DNA from: Bacteroidetes bacterium MedPE-SWsnd-G2
Lineage (GTDB): Bacteria > Bacteroidota > Bacteroidia > Flavobacteriales > Flavobacteriaceae
Assembly: GCA_001874335.1 (NCBI GenBank)
Contig: MPDE01000002.1
Location: forward strand, 62,001 to 126,000
Direction of reading: 5' to 3'
Length of the DNA stretch: 64,000 nucleotides
Positions within the stretch are counted from its first letter, which is position 1. The number at the start of each line of letters is the position of its first letter. A model generated the notes under the pieces. The model was not told where the DNA came from. It searched no databases and saw only the letters and a program-made list of their open reading frames with translations. Positions 46,105-54,307 of the stretch are shown piece by piece. Both the position numbers and the translations under genes were made by a program.

Positions 46105-48146
46105 AGCAAATAAGTCATTATAAAAATGGTGAGATTGAAGATTTTGACCTAATTAAACACGTGTGTAATTATTTTGATAGAATAAAAGGGCAAGATTTAA
46201 ATCAATCAGATTATAAGTTTCTAATTTACTTGGCTAATATTTGTGGAATACCTCATTTCTTTGACATACTTAAATCAAGATTTGAACATGATTTGAATAT
46301 TCAAGAATTTGACTTAAACACATTTTCCGCATTGCTTTATGAAAGCACGCTTCATACTGATAAACAGAATAAATTACATAAATATCAAAGCATTATTCTA
46401 GACAACTTTGAACCAAACCAACAAAACCGATACTTTTTATCAGCTAGTACATCATTTGGTAAAACTCATATAGTCTATGAAATATTAAAGAAAATGAAAT
46501 ACCAAAATGTGGTATTAATATTTCCTACAATAGCCCTACTTTCTGAAAATTTAGAGAAACTGATATCAAATAGCAGTTACAGTTACTTCAAAGAAAATTA
46601 TACTATACACACGTTAAGTGAAGTAGAAGAATTTGGAGAAAAAAACCTTTTCATTTACACACCTGAAAGATTTCTATCATACTATGAGAAACATGAAGAC
46701 TCAATCAAATTTGACTTTTCATTCGTAGATGAAATATATAAGATTGATAACGACTATATAATAGATGAGGAAACTAAAGAAAATGAAAGAGATGTTGCCT
46801 ATCGTCTTGCTGTTTTCTATTCGTTGGATAATGAAACGGACTCGCTATTAGCTGGCCCCTATCTAGAATTTCACAAGAAAAATTCGGCCTCATATAATAA
46901 CTCATTTGACGCCTTTCTTGAAAAAAATAACATCGAACTAATTGATTACAATAATTACGAAATTGTTAACAAATCATTCAGCAATATAAAGTCATCTAGC
47001 TTATATAAAATAGATGACGACTTAGACTTAGAGTTTAACTCAAGCAATAAAACCCAAAGGTTGGTCCAAACATTGCAACAAATAAAATCCATACAACAAA
47101 ATGCAATTGTCTATTGTGCTAATAGGGGTAAGAATGGTGGTGTTGAGGGTTATGCATTAAACGTCATAGAATCAGCAATCTTTTCTGATCATGATTTTTC
47201 TTCTTATCAAGACATAATTGATCATATTTCATCAAACTTTTCTCAGGATTGGGTTCTAGTTAAAGGATTAAAAAATGGTGTTGGAATTCATCATGGCTTA
47301 ATTCCTAAATATCTTCAGAAGGAAATAATATCCTTGTTTAATTCGGGACATCTTAATGTCTTAATTTCAACAACAACAATTACCGAAGGTGTAAACACTT
47401 CCGCCAAAAACCTTATTGTAATGCATAATAAGAAAGGAAGTAAGGATTTAAAGAAATTTGACGCTAAAAATATCGCAGGAAGAGCGGGTCGATTTGGGTA
47501 TCATTATAGTGGACGAGTAATAGTACTTAAGAATGACTTCATGACAACTATAGATTCTCAAGCTGATGGTATTAAACATAAAAACTACGATTCCGAATCC
47601 CCAAAGGATGAAATTGATTTGTTCTATTCAGAAGATATTTTCCTAAATCAGAATGATAAAGTTAAAAAGAAAAATATTCTAGCAGAACAGATTAAAAGAA
47701 ACCTTCCTGATAAGCTTTTTTCGATGTATAAAGTTGTTAGTCGGATGGATAAGATAAAAATATATGATTCTATTTCATCATATTCCGAATCAGAATTCGC
47801 TTTAATTAATAGATTAATTAGAATAATTAATTTTAAAATGGATATTGATTATGATGGCTTTCAAGTTGTATTAAATACAATTGAACCAATTGTGAAAAAT
47901 CAAAATTTAAAATTTCTAATGGAATATAAAGGCGCAACATCAGAATATTCAATGCTTACAAATTTGATTCATTTTTATTTAAACGGAGGATTTAAAGGAT
48001 CAATAGCTTATCAGTTGGGGAAAGGAAGTCATATTGACAAGGCTATAACCGAAACATCAAAGTTTGTATATAATACATTAAAATATCAGGTTGTTAAATA
48101 CCTTGGGGTTTTCAACTTAATGTACAAACATGTTGTTTCATTATGA
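46071..48146 (+). CDS. hamB: Hachiman anti-phage helicase HamB, ends at an early TGA
   Basis: This superfamily 2 helicase, sensor of the Hachiman system, reads 691 residues to the first stop. Motifs are Walker A STSFGKT (126-132), LIFPTIALLSEN (Ia), DEIY (II, 220-223), NAIVYCANRG (IV), GVGIHHGLIP, STTTITEGVN (V, 433-442) and IAGRAGRFG (VI, 468-476). All core motifs are complete. The TGA at 48144-48146 is followed, with no frame change, by 73 more sense codons that look like the usual HamB C-terminus. The protein may therefore be truncated. The ATG at 46071 lies 34 nt inside the end of hamA. Confidence 0.88.
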   Translation: MDRIEETSNVLKQISHYKNGEIEDFDLIKHVCNYFDRIKGQDLNQSDYKFLIYLANICGIPHFFDILKSRFEHDLNIQEFDLNTFSALLYESTLHTDKQNKLHKYQSIILDNFEPNQQNRYFLSASTSFGKTHIVYEILKKMKYQNVVLIFPTIALLSENLEKLISNSSYSYFKENYTIHTLSEVEEFGEKNLFIYTPERFLSYYEKHEDSIKFDFSFVDEIYKIDNDYIIDEETKENERDVAYRLAVFYSLDNETDSLLAGPYLEFHKKNSASYNNSFDAFLEKNNIELIDYNNYEIVNKSFSNIKSSSLYKIDDDLDLEFNSSNKTQRLVQTLQQIKSIQQNAIVYCANRGKNGGVEGYALNVIESAIFSDHDFSSYQDIIDHISSNFSQDWVLVKGLKNGVGIHHGLIPKYLQKEIISLFNSGHLNVLISTTTITEGVNTSAKNLIVMHNKKGSKDLKKFDAKNIAGRAGRFGYHYSGRVIVLKNDFMTTIDSQADGIKHKNYDSESPKDEIDLFYSEDIFLNQNDKVKKKNILAEQIKRNLPDKLFSMYKVVSRMDKIKIYDSISSYSESEFALINRLIRIINFKMDIDYDGFQVVLNTIEPIVKNQNLKFLMEYKGATSEYSMLTNLIHFYLNGGFKGSIAYQLGKGSHIDKAITETSKFVYNTLKYQVVKYLGVFNLMYKHVVSL

Positions 48147-48368
48147 ACTAATATTGAGATGGAAGAAGTAACAGGCATAGATAAACTCTTATTAAAGTTT
48201 GAGTATAATGCTGTTACTGATGAAGGTAGAATTGCAAGTGATTATGGTGTGCCAGCAACTGTACTGAAATACTATGAATCTCCCGAAAACCGAAAAACTA
48301 TAGCAAATGGTTTTGACAATTTTGAGAGAAATATTTTTAAAAAAATTGAATCAGTAATTAATAGATAA
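48147..48368 (+). pseudogene. C-terminal part of hamB after in-frame stop
   Basis: The frame continues from the hamB TGA as TNIEMEEVTGIDKLLLKF, then EYNAVTDEGRIASDYGVP and a tail to TAA at 48366. EYNA...GR.ASDYGVP is what the C-terminal end of this helicase group looks like. A separate start at ATG 48159 would give only a 69-residue fragment. Read together, hamB would be 765 sense codons with one interrupting stop. A nonsense mutation (for example CGA to TGA) is the simplest explanation. Confidence 0.7.
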
Positions 48369-48369
48369 A

Positions 48370-48440
48370 AACGCTCTACAACAAGATGTAAAGTGCATAG
48401 CACCCTTCGGGATACGCACCAATTCACGGAACGTTATATT
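48370..48440. repeat. Short cassette-spacer element R3 after hamB
   Basis: A 71-nt element beginning AACGCTCTACAAC and ending GGAACGTTATATT. The two ends are imperfect inverted repeats. It is much shorter than R1 and R4. The left sequence AACGCT is the reverse complement of AGCGTT just upstream of hamA (about 45178-45183). Confidence 0.5.
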
Positions 48441-48463
48441 AAATAAATAAAAACAAAATAGAA

Positions 48464-48778
48464 ATGATTATAACAACAACAGAAACAATACCAAATAAGG
48501 AAATATCTGAAATACTTGGAATAGCCAGGGGGAGCACAGTAAGAGCAAAAAGTGCAGCAAGTGATTTTATGGCAGGGTTGAAAAATTTTGTCGGAGGAGA
48601 ACTTGATGAGTACACTAAACTTCAGGGGAACTCAAGAGAACAAGCGCTTCAGAGAATGATTAATGATGGTAAAAAACTTGGGGCTGACGCGATAGTAAAT
48701 GTAAGATTAACCTCGTCTACAATTACACAAGGGGCTTCAGAAATATTAGCATATGGTACCGCTGTAAAACTAAGTTAA
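48464..48778 (+). CDS. YbjQ/UPF0145-family protein, unit 4
   Basis: A 104-residue protein of the YbjQ (putative heavy-metal-binding) family, which typically forms pentamers. The family blocks are TTTETIPNKEISEILGIARG, TKLQGNSREQALQRMINDGKKLGADAIVNVRL and YGTAVKL. The cellular role is not known. It begins 24 nt after R3 and its stop shares the base A with the ATG of a small downstream gene (TAATG), so the two are coupled. Confidence 0.88.
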   Translation: MIITTTETIPNKEISEILGIARGSTVRAKSAASDFMAGLKNFVGGELDEYTKLQGNSREQALQRMINDGKKLGADAIVNVRLTSSTITQGASEILAYGTAVKLS

Positions 48779-48912
48779 TGCATACAATATCATACTTAAT
48801 GAGATTCCTGTATGGATTATTTTTTATCATTTCAGGGGTAATAATTATCTATTTAATCGTAAAACGAATAAAAAACCGAGGTAAAGAAGGCTTTGAGGAA
48901 AGGGATAATTAA
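48778..48912 (+). CDS. Small single-pass membrane protein coupled to YbjQ
   Basis: An ORF of 44 residues begins at ATG 48778, overlapping the ybjQ-type stop by one base. It codes for one hydrophobic helix (LYGLFFIISGVIIIYLIV), then a basic segment (KRIKNRGK) and an acidic tail. Overlap and order support a real two-gene unit. Function unknown. Confidence 0.55.
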   Translation: MHTISYLMRFLYGLFFIISGVIIIYLIVKRIKNRGKEGFEERDN

Positions 48913-49097
48913 ACATAACACTGTTCATTACAAATAGGGAGTGCGGTGATTAAGAAAAGTAGTTGCTATTTACAAAGACCGCCAAATTTTAAATTTGGCT
49001 TTAAAAAAAAGAAAAAACAAATAAAAAGTTTTGACTAAGAGCTAATTTGAAAGTTAAGAGCTTCTTATCCCGCACTACGAATAGCCGAGACGTTAAG
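48911..49097. repeat. Cassette-spacer element R4 (attC-like imperfect palindrome)
   Basis: A 187-nt element from the small gene's stop to ACGTTAAGG. GGGAGTGCGG (48938-48947) is matched by CCCGCACTAC near 49070. The middle holds a perfect stem GCCAAATTT/AAATTTGGC (48981-48989, 48991-48999), preceded by GCTATTTACAAA and ACCGCC as in R1. The right end CCGAGACGTTA is shared with R2. Confidence 0.68.
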
Positions 49098-49122
49098 GTA
49101 TATTTTACAGAAACAAACTCCA

Positions 49123-49941
49123 ATGAGATTTACATTATTAATAGTTACTTTACTTTTCTCGCAATTAACCTATTCTCAGTCAATAGCAAGTTATAACAGC
49201 AATGCCAACAAATACGACAAGAAAGACAACTTTGTTCAAATTGTTGAAAAGACAAGCTTTTATAATTCAGATGGAATTAAAACTGACATTGAGTATAAGG
49301 ATTTCAACAAATCTATGCAATTGACAAGCCTGAAAAGATTGGATGATAAAAACAAATTGATTTGGCTAAATATTTATAAGTATGATAGTTTACAAAGAAG
49401 AATTAGTATTTATAATAAAAGATGGATAAACAAAATTGGATATCAAACTAAACTATCTAAATATAAATATGATTCAATTTCCAATTTTATACAGTTAGAT
49501 TATAATTCTAAAAATCAAATCATGAATATTGCTCGATACTTTTTCGACAAAGAAAAAAACTTAATTAGACTCGAGAACTTTAATGGAAATGGGAACTTAA
49601 TTGGTTACGAAACTGCAAATTACGATTTAGAAAACAACGTCGTTGTCGTAAATCAATTTAACAATAAAAACGAGTTGATTAATACCAACAATAGAGCGAT
49701 AAGTTATTCTGGAGACAAAAAACAAAAGCCTTCGAATAAATATAATGAACAAGGAGATTTAATATTTTATAAAAGGAATTGGAATGAAAATGATAACGTT
49801 TGTTACACTATTGAATATAAATATGACAAAAAAGGAAATTGGGTTTCCAAAAAAAGATATAGCCATATTCAAATTGAAGGCGGAAAGTTGAAAAAGAAAA
49901 AAACAAATATGGTTAAAACAAGAAAAATAAAATACAGGTAA
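49123..49941 (+). CDS. Exported protein with YD-like repeats
   Basis: This 272-residue protein has a signal peptide (MRFTLLIVTLLFSQLTYSQ) and a mature part of YD/RHS-like strands such as YNSNANKYDKKDNFVQI, YKYDSISNFIQLDYN, FNGNGNLIGYETANYD and YKYDKKGNWVSKKRY. No catalytic domain is visible. It resembles the many uncharacterised secreted proteins with toxin-type repeat segments in Bacteroidota. It follows R4 by 25 nt but lacks a matching element downstream. Confidence 0.65.
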   Translation: MRFTLLIVTLLFSQLTYSQSIASYNSNANKYDKKDNFVQIVEKTSFYNSDGIKTDIEYKDFNKSMQLTSLKRLDDKNKLIWLNIYKYDSLQRRISIYNKRWINKIGYQTKLSKYKYDSISNFIQLDYNSKNQIMNIARYFFDKEKNLIRLENFNGNGNLIGYETANYDLENNVVVVNQFNNKNELINTNNRAISYSGDKKQKPSNKYNEQGDLIFYKRNWNENDNVCYTIEYKYDKKGNWVSKKRYSHIQIEGGKLKKKKTNMVKTRKIKYR

Positions 49942-50257
49942 AAACTCTTACACCAACAATTCCTATTAGTAATTAGTAGCTCTAATCCACTATCCTCCAA
50001 AACACGACTAAAATGTCAACTTCCAAAAATCCCGCAAGAGTTATAAATTTAGAGCTTCAGCAAATTTTTCAGATTTTGAAACCCATGGGATTGTCAAAAG
50101 GAAAAACTAAAATAACCGTCGATTCAACCTAACACCCTGTCCTCCTCTACCTTATGGCATTAGCCAAGTTTTAAATCTGATTTGTATTTACTAATTTAGT
50201 AGCACACATCATTGGCAAACCAAATCAAGTGGTTTTGTTGTTTAGAACTGTACTATT
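49942..50257. other. Intergenic region with a possible remnant ORF
   Basis: In 316 nt the only open frame is 50013-50132 on the plus strand: 39 residues, STSKNPARVINLELQQIF and GLSKGKTKITVDS. It has no recognised family and may be a remnant. The left end (CTCTTACACCAAC) is only loosely like the spacer elements. Confidence 0.35.
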
Positions 50258-51028
50258 ATGAGGATACATCATTTAAGAAACGCCACAATGGTTATTGAAA
50301 GCCATGACACGATTATTTTAGTTGACCCGATGTTAGGCGCAAAAGGAACCGCAGGGCCATCATTTACATTGTTTAGATACAAAGCCCGCAGAAACCCTAT
50401 TATCGATTTGCCAGATCATGCCATGGCTATTGTAAATAAAAGCACACATTGTTTAATTACGCATTTGCATCCCGATCATTTAGACAAGGCGGCAGAGGCC
50501 TTTTTAAAATCAAAGCAGCTTCCTGTAATATGCAGTATCAAGGACGAACACACACTTAGAAAGCGGGGATTAAACGTGACTCAGGTGATTAACTATTGGG
50601 AACCTACGGCATTTTTGGGCGGAACTATAGAGGGTATTCCGGCAGTTCATGGTTATGGTTTTATTGCAAAACCAATGGGCAATGTCATGGGCTATTTCTT
50701 GAAGTTGCCCAATGAGCAATCTATATATTTAAGTTCTGATACCATTTACACCAACGATGTGCACAAGGTGCTCACGACATACAAACCCGATATTAGCGTG
50801 GTGGCAAGCGGCAGAGCCCAATTAGACCTGTTTCAGCCCCTTTTAATGAAAATGGAAGACATAGTAAGGTTTGTTAAAACCGCACCAGCTAAGGTGATTG
50901 CAAATCATTTGCAAGCGGTAAACCACTGTCCGATTACCAGAGAAGAATTAGCGGCAGAACTCACCTCTAAGGGGGTATTAGAAAAAACTTATATCCCAGA
51001 AGACGGCGAAGTCATGCATTTTGAATAA
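50258..51028 (+). CDS. Metallo-beta-lactamase-fold hydrolase (UlaG-like)
   Basis: A 256-residue cytosolic metallo-hydrolase. The metal motif is H69-L-H71-P-D73-H74, followed by histidines in GIPAVHGYGF, SSDTIYTNDV (the metal-bridging aspartate) and KVIANHLQAVNHC. The layout fits the UlaG/L-ascorbate-6-phosphate lactonase-like branch of the MBL superfamily. The substrate cannot be read. The protein starts MRIHHLRNATMVIES, as in that branch. No partner gene is obvious. Confidence 0.85.
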   Translation: MRIHHLRNATMVIESHDTIILVDPMLGAKGTAGPSFTLFRYKARRNPIIDLPDHAMAIVNKSTHCLITHLHPDHLDKAAEAFLKSKQLPVICSIKDEHTLRKRGLNVTQVINYWEPTAFLGGTIEGIPAVHGYGFIAKPMGNVMGYFLKLPNEQSIYLSSDTIYTNDVHKVLTTYKPDISVVASGRAQLDLFQPLLMKMEDIVRFVKTAPAKVIANHLQAVNHCPITREELAAELTSKGVLEKTYIPEDGEVMHFE

Positions 51029-51088
51029 GAGGCACTTGGCTGTAAATGAAGTCATAAAACGTAATAGCTTTAGAAAAACCAACCTTTG

Positions 51089-51829
51089 ATGATACACTTT
51101 TTTAGAAGCATAAGGCAAATTCTACTTTCTGAAAACAAAACAGGTAAATATTTTAAATACGCCATTGGCGAAATTGTGCTTGTTGTCATAGGTATTTTGA
51201 TAGCACTTAGCATTAACACATGGAATGAAAACAAAAAACAAAGAGTATTTGAAGTTAAAATGTTAACTGAAGTGCATACAGCTTTAACATCTGATATTGA
51301 TTATTTTTTACGTTTAGAGTCCAGATTGCATAAACTTGATTCAGCTTCAAACGTATTTATTAAACTCGTTCATGAAAAAGCCATATTTAATGATTCGCTT
51401 TATAATAGAGGTCAATCACGTTGGTATTTCTTAAGATCAGGCATCAACCTTCAATTTAATAAAGGGCCTTATGAAGCGCTTAAATCTTCTGGTATTGATA
51501 AAATTTCAAATGACAGTTTACGTAATAGCTTGGTAAATTTTTATGATTTTGAATTTCCTAAGCAGATCGCTTTCATTAATTATTACGATGAAGATTACAC
51601 TGAAAACGTAGAACAATTGTTTTCATTTTTACAAGACCCTTTTACCGAATTGGTAAATGGAAAAATAGAAGTGTATTCAAAGTTTCCTGAAGATTTATTC
51701 TTAAGACCCGAATTTCTTAATTTATTAACCCGCATTAAAAGTAGAGCAACAAAAAGCAAAAGAGCAGTCCACTATTGTGTTTCACAAATGGAAAAGTTAA
51801 AAGCTCAAATTAGTTTAGAAATCAATTAA
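51089..51829 (+). CDS. DUF6090 membrane-anchored protein (copy 1)
   Basis: A 246-residue flavobacterial DUF6090 protein: a short N-terminal HFFRSIRQILLSENKTGKYF, one membrane helix (YAIGEIVLVVIGILIALSIN), NTWNE, then a coiled, mostly helical extracytoplasmic domain. Function unknown. I chose ATG 51089 over the TTG just before it. A paralogue begins at 52424 and a decayed third copy at 59527. Confidence 0.82.
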   Translation: MIHFFRSIRQILLSENKTGKYFKYAIGEIVLVVIGILIALSINTWNENKKQRVFEVKMLTEVHTALTSDIDYFLRLESRLHKLDSASNVFIKLVHEKAIFNDSLYNRGQSRWYFLRSGINLQFNKGPYEALKSSGIDKISNDSLRNSLVNFYDFEFPKQIAFINYYDEDYTENVEQLFSFLQDPFTELVNGKIEVYSKFPEDLFLRPEFLNLLTRIKSRATKSKRAVHYCVSQMEKLKAQISLEIN

Positions 51830-51962
51830 TGATTAACAAGGAGCTAAAAAAATAACGCCAATAAAAGTGTAAAGGGTTCTTTTAATTGCTATCATATACC
51901 AATTGTTACTTCGGGAATCTCGAGTTAAATAATTGTGCTAACTTTAGAGAAATAACTTTACA

Positions 51963-52319
51963 ATGAGAACATTCACTTTAATAATAGCTTTAATACTTCT
52001 TACACAATTTGAAGTCATAGCACAATCAGAATTTGTAATAGAGCCTTCCCAGAGCATGATAATGACAGGAAAAGGAACTGGTCAAGATGCAACTATCAAT
52101 CCATATTTTGGCGAAGATTGCGTTGCTATTATCAAGAATATTGGCAAAAGACAATTTTCGATTAGGGTACAACAGGACGGCAAGATTATCAAAGAAATTA
52201 CTATCCTAAAAGGTGAATTAAAAAAAGTAAGTCTTTTGAAAGGGTATGAATTGTATTTTGATCCAAATCCAAAAGGGATAGCAAAGGCCAGTATAGATTA
52301 TGAAAAGGTAAACGAATAA
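51963..52319 (+). CDS. Small exported protein of unknown function
   Basis: I do not recognise a family. The 118 residues start with a signal peptide (MRTFTLIIALILLTQFEVIAQ) and continue with a beta-rich domain: EPSQSMIMTGKGTGQDATINPY, VAIIKNIGKRQFSIRVQQDG, KVSLLKGYELYFDPNPKG. It lies between the two DUF6090 genes. Confidence 0.6.
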   Translation: MRTFTLIIALILLTQFEVIAQSEFVIEPSQSMIMTGKGTGQDATINPYFGEDCVAIIKNIGKRQFSIRVQQDGKIIKEITILKGELKKVSLLKGYELYFDPNPKGIAKASIDYEKVNE

Positions 52320-52423
52320 ATAAGATACTATCCATGCCACTAACAGTTACTACTAAACCCTATCCTTGATAAGCTCAAGACCGAGCTCAATAATTGTACT
52401 TCCTTTTCAAGAAACACCAACCC

Positions 52424-53143
52424 ATGATAAAATTCTTTAGAACAATTAGGCAAAACTTGCTTTTGGAAAACAAAACAGGCAAGTATTTTAAGTATGCTAT
52501 TGGGGAAATTGTGCTTGTTGTTGTCGGGATATTAATTGCGCTACAGATTAATACTTGGAATGAAGCCAATAAAGAAAAAGAACTGGAATACGACATATTG
52601 CGACAGTTAAGAAAAAACTTGGCCGAAGATATAGGAAATATAACATCTATAATTGAGGCCCAAAATTCGACATTATCAAGTCAGAATAACCTAATAGATT
52701 GGATGGAAAGTGAAAACAGGTATAACGATTCTATTGCTGGTCATTTAATAAATTCGTTTATATATCATCCATTTGCGACCCGTAAAGGCCAATACGAAGC
52801 TTTGAAACAAATTGGAATGCGTAAAATTAGCAATGATGCTCTAAGAAATCAAATTTCCAATTTATACGAAAGCACCAACCCCGACTATTTGGGAATAGAG
52901 GTTTTATATTATAAACAGGTGCAGAACCTCGTTGATAAATCGGTTGACCATTTTAACGAACTGACATGGACCAGTAGAATTGAATTAAATGATATAACAA
53001 AATTTAAATCTGATAATAGGTATCTCTTTCAACTCAAATATTTAAAAAACCTGGGGAAAGAACAACAGCTACGACTGATAAATAATAAAAAAGAATTTGA
53101 ATTGACACATAAAATGATTGCACTTGAATTAGAGCAATTATAA
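52424..53143 (+). CDS. DUF6090 membrane-anchored protein (copy 2)
   Basis: A 239-residue paralogue of the gene at 51089, with the same KFFRTIRQNLLLENKTGKYF start, membrane helix (AIGEIVLVVVGILIALQIN) and TWNEANKEKELEYDILRQL. I chose ATG 52424 because the family starts MIKFF; the longer frame from TTG 52394 adds a non-conserved tail. Function unknown. Confidence 0.82.
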   Translation: MIKFFRTIRQNLLLENKTGKYFKYAIGEIVLVVVGILIALQINTWNEANKEKELEYDILRQLRKNLAEDIGNITSIIEAQNSTLSSQNNLIDWMESENRYNDSIAGHLINSFIYHPFATRKGQYEALKQIGMRKISNDALRNQISNLYESTNPDYLGIEVLYYKQVQNLVDKSVDHFNELTWTSRIELNDITKFKSDNRYLFQLKYLKNLGKEQQLRLINNKKEFELTHKMIALELEQL

Positions 53144-53298
53144 CAAAAAGACAAAACAACTATTCACCTCGTTGCTTTTGCGCTTCATCTTAAAACCAAT
53201 ACATTTATACCTGCTAAATTTCTTACACTTAAAATTATAACAGATTTACTTCGTAGCGGAATTATAGCCTAATTGTTGGCAGAAAGCTGAATAGAGAT

Positions 53299-53850
53299 AT
53301 GAAAAAAAAGAAAATAATTCAAAAATTAGATAAGCATTGCTCTGAAAAACTTTATGTTAGAATAACAAGAAAAAAAGGCAGTTTTGAAGGCATCTCTACA
53401 GGGTTTATCCTCGACAAATCTTCCAATTTTATATTACTTCAGGAAACAAATGAATTTAGGGTTTTAGGATTCCAAATCTTTCCAATTCAAACAATTAAAC
53501 ACGTTAGATTCAACAAGAATGACAAAACAATCCACCGGATTTTAAACGAAGAAGGATTAATAAGTGAGGTTAAAGCTAAATATAAAATAGATTTAACCAA
53601 TTGGAACACAATTGTAAACGACGTTAAAGCAACTCAATTAACAGTCATATCTGAATGTGAACATCCGAAGCAAAACTATTTTTGCATAGGTTATTTAAAA
53701 CGTATTAATAAAAAGTCAATTTCGATAAGATATTTTAATGCTCAAGGCATTTTGGACAAGAAAAACACCAAACACAAATTTGAGGATATTACAAAATTGA
53801 GTTTTGACGACCGTTATGCGAACGTTTTTTCAAAATATTTAATAGAATAA
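53299..53850 (+). CDS. Hypothetical cytosolic protein
   Basis: Not recognised. It is 183 residues with no signal peptide, made of two similar beta-rich halves: RITRKKGSFEGISTGFILDKSSNFI in the first and ECEHPKQNYFCIGYLKRINKKSISI in the second, each followed by a hydrophobic strand and FRVLGFQIFPIQTIKHVRF / KFEDITKLSFDD. The internal similarity suggests a duplicated small-barrel fold. It lies alone between AT-rich gaps. Confidence 0.65.
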   Translation: MKKKKIIQKLDKHCSEKLYVRITRKKGSFEGISTGFILDKSSNFILLQETNEFRVLGFQIFPIQTIKHVRFNKNDKTIHRILNEEGLISEVKAKYKIDLTNWNTIVNDVKATQLTVISECEHPKQNYFCIGYLKRINKKSISIRYFNAQGILDKKNTKHKFEDITKLSFDDRYANVFSKYLIE

Positions 53851-54307
53851 TGAGAACAGTTGAAAAGATTTCAAATAAAAACGTGTTGAAACCAAAGGCT
53901 TAAATTTTAGTGATAAAAACTAACACGAAATATTAAAATTTGACATAGAATTTAAAAGAAAAGTAGTCTCTTTTTTCAGGTTTCGTTTTTTAATCTAAAC
54001 TTTTAGAATTCATTATGAATGACATTTGCAAATGAATAAACTACTTATTTTTTTCTTATTCTATTCCGTTTTGTTAACTCATTTTCAACGGCATTCCTTC
54101 CTCTAATTAATTATTAATTGTATCTTGATAGAAGTTCATTTTTTAGCTAACAGAAGACATTTTATGGTTTATGGTTAATGGTTAAGACCAAGTTCAAAAT
54201 CTTGAGTTACACTAGTATCTTATCTTTTACTCATCACTTTAAATTCAATTCTAAAAGCATTTTAACAATACAATCTGGGACACAACTCCTGGTATAAAAC
54301 GTTTTAT
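53851..54307. other. AT-rich intergenic region with short tandem repeat
   Basis: 457 nt with no supported gene. A 24-codon frame at 54032-54106 looks like a cut signal peptide (NKLLIFFLFYSVLLTHF). Three head-to-tail copies of ATGGTT(T/A) occur at 54164-54184. Nothing else recognisable. Confidence 0.45.

Noticed and set aside
43517-49097. A complete integron with integrase
   Set aside because: No tyrosine recombinase or attI site was found in the window, and the boundary sequence does not match GTTRRRY strictly.
50013-50132. 39-residue ORF as a real gene
   Set aside because: No family resemblance, no promoter-like element and no coupling to a neighbour; listed only within the intergenic entry.
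54164-54184. Short tandem ATGGTT(T/A) repeat as a CRISPR-like or phase-variation tract
   Set aside because: Only three 7-bp copies, not in or directly before a gene, no spacers.
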